DNA from: Cyanidiococcus yangmingshanensis
Taxonomy: Eukaryota; Rhodophyta; Bangiophyceae; Cyanidiales; Cyanidiaceae
Direction: 5' to 3'
Length of the DNA stretch: 64,000 bases
Assembly (NCBI GenBank): GCA_013995675.1
Contig: VWRR01000019.1
Span: forward strand, 248,001 to 312,000
The notes beneath the pieces were generated by a model. The model saw only the letters and a list, made by a program, of their open reading frames with translations, had not been told where the DNA came from and ran no database searches. Position 1 is the first letter of the stretch; the number at the start of each line of letters is the position of its first letter. A program made the translations under genes and the position numbers. Below are positions 21,800 through 33,348 of the stretch, piece by piece.

Positions 21800-23081
21800 T
21801 CACCTCAAAGCGTCATTCGAACAGTCACCGGGGTTGATTGTTAGGTTTGTTGCTTCTACTGTAGGTTTTGTTGTGGTAGACAGTGCGTGACGAAGCGACT
21901 CGTTTTCCTGTTCAAGAAAAACGACCCTGTCTTCCAACTCGCGAACGCGCTCACCGAGGAAACGCACATTCGCGAGCAACAGCTCTTCCGCATGGTGTTG
22001 AAGACGATGAGGCGATGGTCGAATTTGACCACCGGGTCGTTCGGGACTGCTTTCATCGAGTCTGGCGCCTCGACTGGACGCGTTCGAACAGAGCGCTGTT
22101 GAGGCGCTTCGAGCGTACCGCGGCGGGGTGATCAGCGGCTCATTCGGGCGGAAGTAAACGATGCTGCCTTTTCGGTGATGGGCTATACGAGTACCCGCTC
22201 GCGCCGACGATGACGTCAACGCAGCTGATCCGCCTCGTTCTAGCTCAATTCCAGCACCGTGAAACTCGACCGGGTCGAGGCTTGAGTGCCTTGAATGGGG
22301 ACAGTCGGTAGAGCGTCTTCGTTCGAGGATTGGCGTATCTGAACCGGGGGCGCCTTCGGTCACATCCACGGACGTGCCAAACGGCCGTAAAGAAAGTCCA
22401 TCTGCCCGTTCAGGAGTGCCGGCAGTCTCTCACCTGAGCGTAACTATGCTCTCCATCTTTTTTCAGAGAACCGGGTAAAGTCGTCTCTTTGTTGGTCGTT
22501 TGACTTGGCCTGCTCGTCTCCGAGGTCGTTACGGTCCGCGAGGGGAAACGCATACTGGCGCCGAGAGACTTGCAGGCACTCGTCCGATACGTGCACTGAT
22601 CTCTGTTCAGAAAGTAGAGTCTCTTTGGAGGAGACGCAGCATCCCCGTGCGTCGTGTTTTCGTCGCTGCTGACTTTTGTAAGCGGTGATGAAGGGACACT
22701 CGCCACACAATACCACTGGTGATTGTGCTCCCGCAGAGGTGCCGGCGGTGGTGATAGCGCGAGTTTCAACGCACAGCCCGTCACTGGTAACATGACTGAT
22801 GGCGCCGTCGAAGATGTTTGCAAGCGTCGTAGCTGGGACTTGGAAGGCTTTTTGGAGCCGGTTCCAAGAGCAACACGGACTGGCTCGAGCCCAGCCACAG
22901 AGGGCGGGCCAGCGTCCGTTCTGCTCGACCAAAGGGAAACGCTCTCAATCTGTTCGTCCGCGTGTTGCAGCGGTTGCCAACCGGATCGGTGATGCCGCCT
23001 TCCTTGAGATCCTTTGAGGGACATGTGCGCGTTGTGAGGTGTCAGGGTCGCAGACCCGATCTTCACGATCGTCCGCGGCAC
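21800..23081 (-). CDS. unidentified Ser/Thr-rich protein with C-terminal coiled coil
   Basis: The right part (23081-22410) is a 223-residue Ser/Thr/Pro-rich frame. The left part (22369-21800) begins low-complexity and ends in a clear coiled coil (LLLANVRFLGERVRELEDRV continuing to about 21880). They are on one strand but one base out of phase, so a single gene with a frame interruption near 22400 is plausible. No family is recognised. The left part alone is the better supported gene. Confidence 0.4.
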
Positions 23082-23310
23082 GAACGCGGAGGCGCTTCAT
23101 TCCCGGGCCGCACCTCCGAGACACCACACCGGCGGGGGATTTGAACTGCCGCGCCCGCCCACAGGACTGTGACCGATTCCGGCCCAGTTCTCCGTGACAT
23201 GCCGTGGCGCCCGCTCCACCGACGCGGCTCTCGGGCATCCAACGACAAGCAGAACACTCGCAGGTGTCGTATCTGCTGCAGTCCAGTATGATGGAGTCGC
23301 AAGGAGCCGA
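23030..23310. ncRNA. GC-rich segment, possible structured RNA
   Basis: The segment is clearly richer in G and C than its surroundings and has no protein-like frame. It contains several short inverted repeats, and on the minus strand a T-arm-like GCAGTTCAAATCCCCC. That arm has two mismatched pairs, and I cannot find a matching acceptor partner. It may be a non-coding RNA, a permuted or decayed tRNA, or simply GC-rich spacer. Confidence 0.2.
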
Positions 23311-23746
23311 TGCCATCCATCACCAACAGTGGTTGTAGACGCCCTCCCGGCTACAATGTCCTATCGAATCGCAAGAACGAGTCGATGACACCCGGCAGAG
23401 AACGAGTGGACGTTGGCCACAAAACGCCAACGCGTTTTCGGTTCTATCTCCACGCACGGATGGCTACCGATTCTCCTGTTCCCGCGCAAGGACACGTGTA
23501 TGTGTCGACATGCATGCACGAGACACGTGTCCCGGTCCATGCGTGCATTGCATGGCATGCGTGCCAACCCATACGTGTCGTTCGACGACTTGGCGCGCTG
23601 CCACCGCATTCGGCAGTTGGTTTTGGCGTTCATCGGGGTTGCCCAGCAACTCGGCGTCACGGTAGCGACTAGTATGCACTCGTATTCTCCGAAGGGTCTT
23701 CTTCTGGCACTCAGGCGATAGACAAGGTGACTCGGTTGTGCGCCAT
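23311..23746. other. intergenic, no supported gene
   Basis: Frames on both strands overlap one another and none looks like protein. The stretch contains several acgtgt/acacgt and gcatgc inverted elements around 23490-23570. Confidence 0.35.
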
Positions 23747-24262
23747 TCACCTGGCAGGTTCGTTGTCTGGGCGGGATCGGGCCTGGGCGACCATATCCCT
23801 TTTTGATCGAATCGCTGACGCTAGTGCCTGGTGCATGCCGATGATGAGGTAGCGGTGCTGGTCCGCGGTGCGCTTTACGACGAATTCGATGTCCAGCAGG
23901 GCGCTGAATGCTCGAAGGTGTGTCCTGTCGGCCTTGATCTGTTCATGGCGGCCTCTGATCGGGTCACCAATGTCGTTACTGTAGCGGCGGGCAAGATGCT
24001 GCACTCTCGATGCGTAGGCGCTCGTGCGTTGGCCAGGACCTCGTCGCCGCTGAGTTCGCCCTGGTTCGCGACACGGCGCTCACATGCGGACTCGAGGCAG
24101 CTGACCAGCAATTCCTTGCGCTCCAGGCGAGTGCATGTATCTGACCAGTACAGAAACGCGCACTGCCGTCGATGGCGAATACGTTGGCCACGATGATGTT
24201 GCTTAGCGTCTCGCGACTGGGGTTCTTTGACGAGGCCTCTCCATACAGAGCGGTCACAGGCA
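23747..24262 (-). CDS. coding-like region after the dehydrodolichyl-PP synthase
   Basis: Protein-like sequence continues to the left of the prenyltransferase domain in three frames: LSNIIVANVFAIDGSA, then RLERKELLVSCLESACERR, then HLRAFSALLDIEFVVKRTAD to a stop at 23747. It is helical. It may be a C-terminal extension of the prenyltransferase, since no ATG marks a separate start, or a separate helical protein. No family is recognised. Confidence 0.3.
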
Positions 24263-25162
24263 CGACAACGCGCTGGCGTTGCGTCGAGCGCTTGCTTCAC
24301 TTGTTCGTTTCGAGCGTACCGCACAAGCACGGCAAGCAGGTCCCAGAGGCCAAAGTCGGGCCACATCGTGTCAACAAACTCGAGCTGTGACTCGCGGCCG
24401 CATACCTCACAGGCCGCTACCTGCCACAGTAGAAAATTCGACAAACGCGGTTCTGCCGATGTTCGAATCATAAGATCCACCTGGGAGGAGCGCGCTCGCT
24501 CAACGACGTCATCGCAAGCTGGGTCCGCGTTCCACATGAGCGCGCTGAAAAGCGCGGTATCGATATCACCGGGTTGAATGAGCGCTTTCCGAATTCCATG
24601 CTGCACGCGCTGCATCGTCTGAGCCAGCTCTTCACTGGCAGCGTAGGCCACGCAGATATTTAGGAGGCACGCATTAGCAACACACTGTCGATTGGTCACT
24701 ACCTCGTCATCATGAGCGTTGATCTCCTCCGCCAAATGGCGGACACGAAGCGGAAGCAACGCCAACGCGCCAACAATGCGTATGCGGACCCCATGCCGAT
24801 GCAAAAGCGTCTCCAGACGATATGTATCAGCATCAATTGAGCCAGAGCTGTCGTTCTCTCGACGCAGCGCTCGCAACATGAGCCGGAAATCGATCTTCCG
24901 CCAGAGCCATTAGTGCTGCGACTTCTTCTTCGGAACGTTTGAAGTTCTCGATCGCGAAGGCAAACACTGTGACATACTGTACACCGGCCTCGAAGCACCA
25001 CTGAGCTGCCTGAACGAGCTTTGATGAGCCTCGCGGATGACCCGCATACGGCTCCAGGTGACGTTGTCGCGCCCAACGCCGGTTCCCGTCCATGATAAAC
25101 GCCACGTGACGTGGAGCGTACGGGCGCAGCAGCTTCAGCATCCGCTGACGTAGCCACTCCAT
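24263..25162 (-). CDS. DHDDS: dehydrodolichyl-diphosphate synthase (cis-prenyltransferase)
   Basis: Cis-prenyltransferases of this type elongate farnesyl-PP with isopentenyl-PP to dehydrodolichyl-PP at the ER, supplying dolichol for glycosylation. The start is the ATG at 25162, giving MEWLRQRMLKLL and then HVAFIMDGNRRWARQRHL with the catalytic Asp, GHPRGSSKL, QYVTVFAFAIENFKRS and EEVAALMALAEDRF. After a +1 frame change at about 24887-24893 it continues GVRIRIVGALALLP, VDLMIRTSAEPRLSNFLLWQ (the RxSxxxRxSxF substrate signature), and MWPDFGLWDLLAVLVRYARN. Length and the KQALDA tail after the domain resemble the eukaryotic DHDDS rather than bacterial UppS. The 3' end is not certain because the frame runs on. 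Confidence 0.92.
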
Positions 25163-25249
25163 ATCGACTCGTGGAGTGGTTATGCAGTGAACTTTTGGAT
25201 GGAGCCGGAGACACGCACGCCACCAGTGTTCTGATCTATAAGTGACCAA

Positions 25250-26706
25250 GGCGCCTGCCGAGACCGCTCAAGACAAGCCGCGTCGGAACGTTGGTCTAGT
25301 CCCAAACGACTGACTTGAGAGAGCTGCTCCCGCCAGCAATCAGTTCAGCGTATCGCGCTTGTCCCTGTTCAGTGACCAGACCAGCTGAGATCAAGGTCGC
25401 TTATCGATTCAGGCCATAAACAGTCGCGCGGTTGCGGCTGCTCGACCTCCGGCTGACTGCCGAAATATGGTGCGAAGCGCCTGGCGGGGATGTTGCGCCC
25501 AGCAGCGACTTGAACAACCACGCGATGGCTCCGCAAGCCGCCAGCATACCCGCTATTCGAGTGTAAGAGTTTCGGTTATTTCCTCGACGTTCACTTCGAA
25601 CGATCAATAGAATCGACGTACATGCTCATGGCGATGCGAGCTGGATGCGAGTTGGGAACCATCGTGGAGAAAGTTACGCAAGGGAACGTATCTTTACCCG
25701 TTTGTTGATAGGCTGGTACTAGAAGCTATGAAAACGCTGATCCCTGTTACATTTCCGACACGCTGTTGGAACTGAAGAAAGCACTAGGCTCACCACACAA
25801 TCAATTGAATTCATCTTGCTAAACAATAACGACAAGATACGACGGACTGCCTTGAATAGAGGCCGTACATCGTGTGCTGATGTGAACAATCCAGTATCCT
25901 TCGGGAGCGCCACTTGTTCACGCGCTCTTACTGTGAACGTGGCACTGAGTCCATACGCGATCACCTGTAAAACTTGGCGTTCGGTAAACAGACCTTTTTT
26001 GAGAAAGATTCAGGTGCAAGGATTCCATTCGCGTATCTCCAGTCGAGTCGTGAACGAATAAACCTAGCAAGCTCAATGCTCTCTCGACTCCGTATGCAAC
26101 GACTACATTCGCGTATCTAGCAACCCAAAACGCAGCGGTTGGTCTGAGGTTGGTGTGACGCACGCTACAGCGGTTCTCACCTGAAGAGGCCCGTTGGTAA
26201 ATCATCAAACTAGATAACTATATGAAGAGTCGCACGAACCTAATATCTTTATATGCGATAGCACCCTTCCCGATGCGATCCAGATCGAGCCTACAACTAG
26301 CCGTCTATGAACAATGAGCCCGACAAAAAACCGAAACCATTTCCATAGAACCAATAGAGAATTGTTTCCTGATCTCGACGGAAAACCAAGTAGAGAGACC
26401 GACACGCGACACGAGCCCGGTGGTTGTCGCTGCCGCCTCGGACCCGAGTTGTCGCAACGGATCGATGGCCAACGCAGGCCAGAGACAACGGCGCTGACTG
26501 GTAAACGCAAAGACGACACGGTGAGCGTTTTGTGAGCTCACAGCACTGTGCTTTTTGTGACAACTCGGCGCTCGTTGAGAGCGCTTTGGTCTCGCTCTGT
26601 TCTCATTTTGAGGAGAGGAGCGTTCTTTCTCGGGAGTGTCGTGAAGAGAGGTATATCGGGCGCGTTGCTCGTTCTGGTACGCTACCACTGCTGTCTCTGA
26701 CAACGG
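25250..26706. other. intergenic, no supported gene
   Basis: A minus-strand frame (25607-25401) contains one plausible membrane helix (IAGMLAACGAIAWLFKSLLG) and could be a tiny membrane protein, but nothing else supports it. The rest shows no protein-like frame. Confidence 0.35.
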
Positions 26707-28894
26707 ATGCGAAGCGTAGAGGTCGCCTACTTACCTGTACCTTTTCTGAATAAGGGTTTATGGTACAGCTCGAGTCGAGGAGCGTGTTGGCGACGGAGTG
26801 TTGGCGTTGTGCGGACTGGCTCCCGAGCGGCACCCTGTGTGTGGCCTCGACCGCTGAGGAGGTTGCAGCCCCTCCGAGCGTCCGTTTCTGCAGATGACAG
26901 CGAACCCCAACAAGAACATCCCGGTGAGTACTCTGTTCGAAACGCAAGTACCGAGGCGCAGGACGGCGAAGCGGATGGGAAACGTGACTTTGAGCTGTCT
27001 GAGGTTGTGGCACCTGTTCCTTCATCGGAGCCGGCCTCGGACGTTGTGCTTCCGACAACAGACCCTGGAATCACGTCCGACTGGGCGAAGCGACTGACAA
27101 ACTTGCGAGGCGGGAGCACTACGAACGCAATGCCCGTTGAAGAGCCGATCTCGATATCGACGTCGCAATCGGTTGTGACGCCCGATCATCAATTACTGGC
27201 AGATGACGCTACCATGACGGGCACACGTCCAGAGAGACGTCATGCGGAAACGGATCCTTACGAGTGGCCTATTGCCAACTTCGACGCTTCAGACTTAAGT
27301 TGGATATCGGCGGCCGAAATGACCCGAGTGGATGGGACTCGAGCACTCACGGAGAGAAGTGGCATCAAGCGTCCCGTCCACGGAGACGCCAGCAGTAACC
27401 GAGCCAACCAAATCGAAGGCGGAAAACTTGTCGCCTTCCAACACGAGTAACGGAAGCGCTGGACTCGCGAATGGAGCAGCCTTTGTCTCTTTTCTGCGCA
27501 ATTGTTCTCCATACGTCTACGCGCATCGTAACAAAACCTTTGTGATACATATTCCGGGTCAGATGCTGTTAAATCGACCACTCTTTGACACGTTTATGCA
27601 GGATGTGGCGCTTATTAAGAGCCTTGGTGTTCGCGTCGTGCTCGTTGGTGGTTGTCGCCCCCAGATTGATCGTTCGCTGGAACGACACGGCGTGGAGCAG
27701 CGTTTTGTGCGCGGTATCCGGATCAGTTCACCTGAGGTAATGCAGGCAGTCCTGGAAGCGAGTGGCTATGTACGTTTCGCGATTGAGAGTGCACTGCAAC
27801 GCCGACCGAGCAATAGCGTCTCGTTGCGGACACCAAATGTCGTGTCGGGGAACTTTTTCACGGCTCAGCCTATCGGTGTCGTCGAAGGAGTCGACTTTGG
27901 CTACACTGGAAGAGTACGCAAAATCGATGTCTCCAAAATTGAGAAGCGCCTTGACGAGGACGAAATCGTCGTCTTGAGCAATGTCGGTTTCGCCCCTAGC
28001 GGAGCGGTTTTCAATTGCCAGAGCGAGGAAGTGGCGAGCTCTTGTGCATCACAGCTGCACGCGGACAAATTGATTTTCATGACGGAAGGCGAGATGCTGG
28101 TTGATCTGGGCACCCGGACGGTCATGCACAATATTCCGTTACGAGCTGCAATGGAGTTTCTCCATCTTGATGAACAACGACGACGCCCGTCATCACCGAT
28201 GACGACGACACCGGCACCAGTCCGAGCGATGGATGGTGCACGCCGCATGCCTGCTCTATTCCATCTGTACCTGCAGGAGGGGGTACGTGCACTCCAAGGC
28301 GGGGTCACGCGAGCCCACCTTATCAACATGTTTATCGATGGAGCGATCCTGATCGAACTCTTCACTCGCGATGGTGTTGGCCTCATGGTTAGCCGCGACA
28401 TTTACGAAGGGATTCGCAGTGCCAAAATAGCCGATATTCCCGGTATTATGGACTTGATTCGGCCGCTTGAGAGCGAAGGCATCCTGGTACCTCGTTCTCG
28501 CGAGACCCTCGAGGCCGAAATCCATCGCTTTCTGGTCGTTGTTCGCGACGGCATGGTGACTGCATGTGCCGCTCTCGTACCGTACGGAGCTGGTGACGAG
28601 GCCGAAATTGCCTGTTTTGTAGTCAGTCCGCAATACCGAGGCCGTGGCAAAGGCGATGCTTTGTTGGGCTTTTTGGAACGACGGGCACTTTCCCAAGGCA
28701 TTCGACGTATTTTTATTCTCAGTGTTCGTGCCTTTCATTGGTTCCTAGAGCGTGGGTTTCGTGAAGGCACCGTGGATGATTTGCCTGCCGAGAAGCGCGG
28801 CAAGTATAATTTTCTCCGTCGATCCAAAATTTATATTAAGGACCTGAGCTCCCAACGGGAGGTTGACGAAGAGGAACTTTTGCGCGGTCTGTAG
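26707..28894 (+). CDS. NAGS: N-acetylglutamate synthase, plastid type
   Basis: NAGS makes N-acetylglutamate from acetyl-CoA and glutamate, the first step of arginine synthesis, in plants and algae in the plastid. The frame from 27332 encodes an amino-acid-kinase-like domain (FVSFLRNCSPYVYAHRNKTF, VVLVGGCRPQIDRSLERHG, VVSGNFFTAQPIGVVEGVDF, TGRVRKIDVSKIEKRLD) and a GNAT domain (GDEAEIACFVVSPQYRGRGK), ending PAEKRGKYNFLRRSKIYIK as in plant NAGS. The upstream frame from the ATG at 26707 is basic and Ser/Arg-rich at first, like a transit peptide, then acidic. It joins by a +1 change between about 27332 and 27450. Without that join the protein would start at 27332 and lack a transit peptide. Confidence 0.93.
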
Positions 28895-29286
28895 GGTGGC
28901 ACTGGCTCGCGAACCACTCGATAAGGCGCGGAAGCAAGCGTGGACGTTGGCATCGCGTTGGTGATCCGTCTCGAGTCGCCAAATGTCGTGATCCACACAA
29001 TCAGGACATTGATCGACGCATGATCAGGAGCTCGGATTCCTGCCGTTTCATGGATTCTCAAGGCTCCCAACATCTCCGTGAGCGACAAGAGCAATAGGCC
29101 CGTTGTTGGATCAGGTCTCGAACGTCGTCGCGTCCCGTCAATTGGGCCCTCGTGCCGCACCAGATAGATAAGGACGCTACGTTTCAGGAACAGGCGAGGA
29201 ACACCAGCCAGATTCCATGATCGAAACCCTGCTTCCTATGATCAAAACGACAAGTAGCCGAGTTGTTTCGCAGCAACCTAGCGCCT
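28895..29286. other. convergent spacer between NAGS and ACLB
   Basis: The two genes end towards each other. I see no gene and no obvious terminator hairpin here. Confidence 0.5.
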
Positions 29287-31261
29287 CTAGTCATCTCCGC
29301 GACGCAATGCGGTATGATTGTTACTGTCGGGTCCATCTGCTCGCGGCGATGATGCCTTATTTCCGTCCTCGCAAAGGGTGTCGTCCCATCGCATCCAGGT
29401 GATGTCGTCGTTGGTTGCGTAGAGCACATCATCCCACGGGTGACGATAGAGCGGCTGCTTCATTCGCCTTTGATCAATGATATGCCCGATGATACCGATG
29501 GACCGCGCGAGCACAAATAGAGCATTCAACGCGCCGAGCTCAATAATGCTTCGGACGGCGGCACTGCAGGCAGTCGGATCCATTTGTGAACGTTGGAAGA
29601 GGACATCAGAGACTCCGCTGAGAAGATCCGCAAAAAGCGCGCCGATACAGCCGTCGATATTCAAGACCAGATGGGGTGATTTCTGGAGGGTGTAGGCCTC
29701 GACAGCTTCGGCATAGGTCAAATATCGCACAGCGGGAAAGTTCTGGCGAGCATACTGCGATAGGAGCTGCACACGCCGATCTCTACTGGAGGCTGACTTG
29801 ATGCGATGACCTATGCCTTCAATGCGTCTTCCAGAAGCTTTCATAGACTCGACAAACACATCAGGAGGAGTGTTTTCATCTGCGCCGCGCATAAAGTTCA
29901 GCGCAGCATCATCGATGGCGCCCCCGAAGCGAGGGCCAATCGTCAGCAGGCCAGAACAAAGGCTCGAGACGACATCCTTACCCGCCCTTGCGGTGACGAT
30001 GGCGTTATGCGCACCGCTGACACACGGACCATGGTCAGCAGCAACCACCAAGCAGATCTCGATAAACTTGGTGGCCCAACGAGGCAGTCGCCGCTTGAAC
30101 CACAACTAGCGAAATGACGTCTCCGACACCGAGGTCGTCGCGAATGATCGTGCTGATCGGTATTCCAGCGTAGGTGACTTCGTCGCCCCGGTCGTCGGAG
30201 ATGGTACAGACCACGTTGGTCGCCTTGCGCAACTGACCACTGCGCAGCGCCTCAGCCATATCGAGCGGTAATGGACGCGGGTCTCGTTCCGGGGCAGGCG
30301 CTCTCTCCAGCCGGGCAAATGTCTCCCGAATGGCCAAGGCAAATGTCTGGAAACTCTGCGGCACGATTGCACCAGCGGCCTTGAGCGCTGCATTCTTCGC
30401 CGCAGCTGATTCTGCGTCTTGTTGACCAGCTCGCGCGCCTGCATGGCCAAACTGAACTTCAGCACTATGGAAACGCGCTGCACAAGTACCACTTACCCAA
30501 GCGACCACAGGCTTGGTGATATCTCCTCGCCGAATCGCTTCAGCTACATTGTGTTCATCATCGCCGCCAAGTTCACCAAGTACAACAATCATTGCAATAG
30601 CGGGGATGGTTTCAAAGCGTCGCACATGATCCAAGAGCGTGGATCCGGGAAAGGTGTCGCCACCGATCGCGACGCCTTCGAAAATACCATCCGTCTCCCT
30701 CGCCAGCACATTGTACATCTCATTGGAAAGACCTCCTGATTTCGACACAAAACCGACCGACCCTGGACGATGCAACCGGCACCGCAGAATATTGTCCAGG
30801 GTGCCGGCGGTGTCGGCAACTTTAAACGCCCCGGCCTGGATAGCCCCTACCGTAGCCGGTCCGATGATCACTTTCTTCCGCGCTGCTGCTTCGGCGATCA
30901 AGCGTTTTGTCTCTCGCTCTGGGACACCCTCGGCAATAATCACAATCGTGTTGATCGTATCCGTTTTTATTGCCTCCATCGAGGAATCGAACGCGGACCG
31001 GTACGAGGCAAAGTTGATGAACACGTCAGCCTGTTGGTGTATCCGAGCAGCCTCCTTCAAACTGCCGTACTCAGGGAGCGTGATTTCGCGATGACCAAAG
31101 AAAGCTTTACGAAAACCACCGCTTAGCGCACCAGGCGTCACCACTGCCGCCACTGATGGGGTCTCTCGGTAACAAACGTAGTCAAAGTCGAGCATGTTCT
31201 GCACGGGTGCAGGTTTGTAGTTATAAAAAATGGCTTGCGTTGTCCTGGAAAACAAAGCCAT
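29287..31261 (-). CDS. ACLB: ATP-citrate lyase subunit B (ACLB)
   Basis: This is the larger subunit, with the CoA-ligase and citrate-synthase-like domains of cytosolic ATP-citrate lyase. From the ATG at 31261 it reads FSRTTQAIFYNYKPAPVQNM, SKSGGLSNEMYNVLARETDG, the phosphohistidine loop VQFGHAGA (His about residue 273), then LWFKRRLPRWATKFIE, ADHGPCVSGAHNAIVTARAG, RFGGAIDDAALNFMRGADEN, IEGIGHRIKS and KQPLYRHPWDDVLY. The join before WFKRRLP needs one base skipped at about 30100-30112, where the family has no gap. About 35 extra polar residues follow the usual C-terminus. It pairs with ACLA at 6.0-7.4 kb. Confidence 0.96.
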
Positions 31262-32244
31262 GGTTAGGATACGCCTAGGCTTTCGGGGCAGACCTCACTA
31301 CTCGAGGAGTCTAGGGTTATCCCAGACGTCGTCCTCCTTGTTGTCACCGGGTCAAGCCCAAGTTCAAACGACCTAGGAACTGCACTGACGCTGGCGATGC
31401 GGCCTGCCGGGTTGAGGGCAGGCCAGACCGTCCCGGGCGGGTGCACCCGCATGCGGCCCGTCGAACTCAGGACATAATAGGTACAATCTGGGTCATAAAG
31501 GATCATCCGTCGATGAGTCATTGCCTCGTCCAGTTCCATGCTTTATTGGGCATGGACGCGGATGCTGGTGTCGCTTCACGCTCGGAGTCAAGAGCCGTGA
31601 AACGAGCGAAATGGAGGCCATAGCGCCCGAACCATGAAAGGTGACGCAAGCGTGCCCACACTTGCGAATAGGCACACGATCAAGCGCCGACACCGAGACA
31701 CGCCTCCTCACCGGATGCGATGGCCGAGCTACGTTTCCAACGAGAGATTTGGACCTTCCGGGTGTCGCTCTGCTGACTCGCGCCGAGCACGAACCATGGA
31801 TACCAACCGTGTCCGCACCCAATGGTCAGAAAGCGAAAGCGATGCTGAGTCTCTCACGCAACCGGGTGAGCGCTGCTTCTTGGCATACGAAATTGCAGAA
31901 CATACAGATCCTAAACAAGAAAAGTATTCTATCGAGACATGATGGATATGAAACGGATGCATGGCTTTGCACCTACCTGTTGTTGTTGTTGCTGTTGTTG
32001 TTGCTGCTGCTGCGAATCCTTGGCGTGCTATGATAGCGCCCAGCGTCTCCATGGTGTATCGGCTACGAAAGTTTCCCCGCTGGTCCGCGTGGACGATACA
32101 TCCAATGGAACGTATGCATGTATGGATACAATCACCTGGAACCTGGTTATTCAAGGAAAGCACTCGGGGGCGCCACTCGCGTCCCGTAAGGCACGCGAGC
32201 GAACAGCGGCAGGCACGTCACCCTCTTCAGATGTCACGTGACAA
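31262..32244. other. intergenic with triplet repeat
   Basis: This spacer separates the divergent ACLB gene and the 32.2-kb gene. No protein-like frame. It holds the TGT/TGC triplet run listed separately. Confidence 0.4.
31978..32013. repeat. TGT/TGC triplet run, 12 units
   Basis: Twelve consecutive triplets, each TGT or TGC, in non-coding DNA. Confidence 0.9.
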
Positions 32245-33348
32245 ATGTCCCGGTGCGCCTGCTGTCCCGTTCTGGGGTGCGCGGGTCGTCACTACCCCCG
32301 AAGCGTACCTCAACGGGCTGCAAACGCGAGACCGACGCCTCTCGTTTCAACAGGCTGGGACGTGGTAAGCGTTTCATTTAGTTTGTTTGTTGTTTTATTG
32401 CTGGCTTGGTTCCAGTTATCTTTCAGCGATATGTGTGCTGTGACGACGGTTGTTGTTTGGTATGAGGAGCGAACACGACGCGTACAGAAGGATCGTCGAT
32501 CTGTTGTCGAAGAGAGCGGTGCCAAGCACGAGGCCGTGTCGGGGAAGGCGTTCGACTTGGTTGCCGAGACGTTGGTACCTTATACTGATCCCATAGACCC
32601 CGTCGAGTTGCGTCGCCTGATTCGGATTTTGACGCAGTTTGCGCGAGACCTCTCCGCTGGCTCGGTGCGACGGGCGCTGCTTCTGCCCGATGAGGGTCAG
32701 TTCAGCGCTTCCGAGCGAAGCGCTTGCAGTGGCGAACGTGCGCTATTGGAGACGGGTCACTCGTGGCGGCCAGGCGGATCCTTATACAGAGCGCTGACTC
32801 CCCGGCGGATGCGACACCGGGTGTCAGCCTCGACGAGCAGTGTCGCCACGGTTCACGCCGGCACTGCATCTGAGACCGGCACTGGTCGTGAGACGGCAAC
32901 TGAGTCTCGATCATTGACTCCAGGGGCGATGGATCAGGTTCCGCTGGCGACGTTGACGGGATCGCAACCATCGCTGCCGCCTCAGCTGCCGAACACGGGG
33001 CAGCGTTCAGGTTCGGGGGAGGATTCATCTAACATGAACGAAAATGCGCACCAAAGAGATATTCGGGGCTCTTCAGTGGAGGCGGAACCAGTGGCTGTGA
33101 CGTATCGAGCCCAAGCAAACTGGCATGTCGTCGTACTGGACGAGAATGCACCTTCTGATGACGAGCACAGTCAGAGGATCGCTCAAAACGTTTTATCGCT
33201 CTTGACGGACTCGGGAGACACAACCATGCTCGAACCTGAGACGCTCCGTGAACACATTTGGCGTGTCGCGCAGGAGAGTCTCGACAACCGGAGCGAGAAA
33301 CTCAACGCAGCATCAAGACTCAATGACGACGGCGACGATATAAACTGA
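32245..33348 (+). CDS. hypothetical protein with N-terminal membrane helix
   Basis: An intact 367-residue frame begins at the ATG at 32245. A strongly hydrophobic segment (VVSVSFSLFVVLLLAWFQLS, about residues 41-60) is followed by a charged helical region (ELRRLIRILTQFARDLS), a long Ser/Thr/Gly-rich middle, and a helical, acidic C-terminal region (IAQNVLSLLTDSG). A membrane anchor or signal peptide with a soluble tail is likely. I do not recognise the family. Start choice is uncertain because another ATG lies nearer the hydrophobic segment. Confidence 0.45.
   Translation: MSRCACCPVLGCAGRHYPRSVPQRAANARPTPLVSTGWDVVSVSFSLFVVLLLAWFQLSFSDMCAVTTVVVWYEERTRRVQKDRRSVVEESGAKHEAVSGKAFDLVAETLVPYTDPIDPVELRRLIRILTQFARDLSAGSVRRALLLPDEGQFSASERSACSGERALLETGHSWRPGGSLYRALTPRRMRHRVSASTSSVATVHAGTASETGTGRETATESRSLTPGAMDQVPLATLTGSQPSLPPQLPNTGQRSGSGEDSSNMNENAHQRDIRGSSVEAEPVAVTYRAQANWHVVVLDENAPSDDEHSQRIAQNVLSLLTDSGDTTMLEPETLREHIWRVAQESLDNRSEKLNAASRLNDDGDDIN

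Noticed and set aside
23130-23165. Minus-strand T-arm-like piece as a tRNA gene
   Set aside because: Two of five stem pairs are mismatched, and I found no acceptor partner on either side, so neither a normal nor a permuted tRNA could be assembled.
26305-26703. Minus-strand frames upstream of NAGS
   Set aside because: Three frames overlap here, with no hydrophobic core or repeated pattern. They most likely cover the NAGS promoter.
31441-31520. tRNA-like GTCGAAC segment in the 31.4-kb spacer
   Set aside because: The loop is followed by a base that cannot pair, and no acceptor stem is present.
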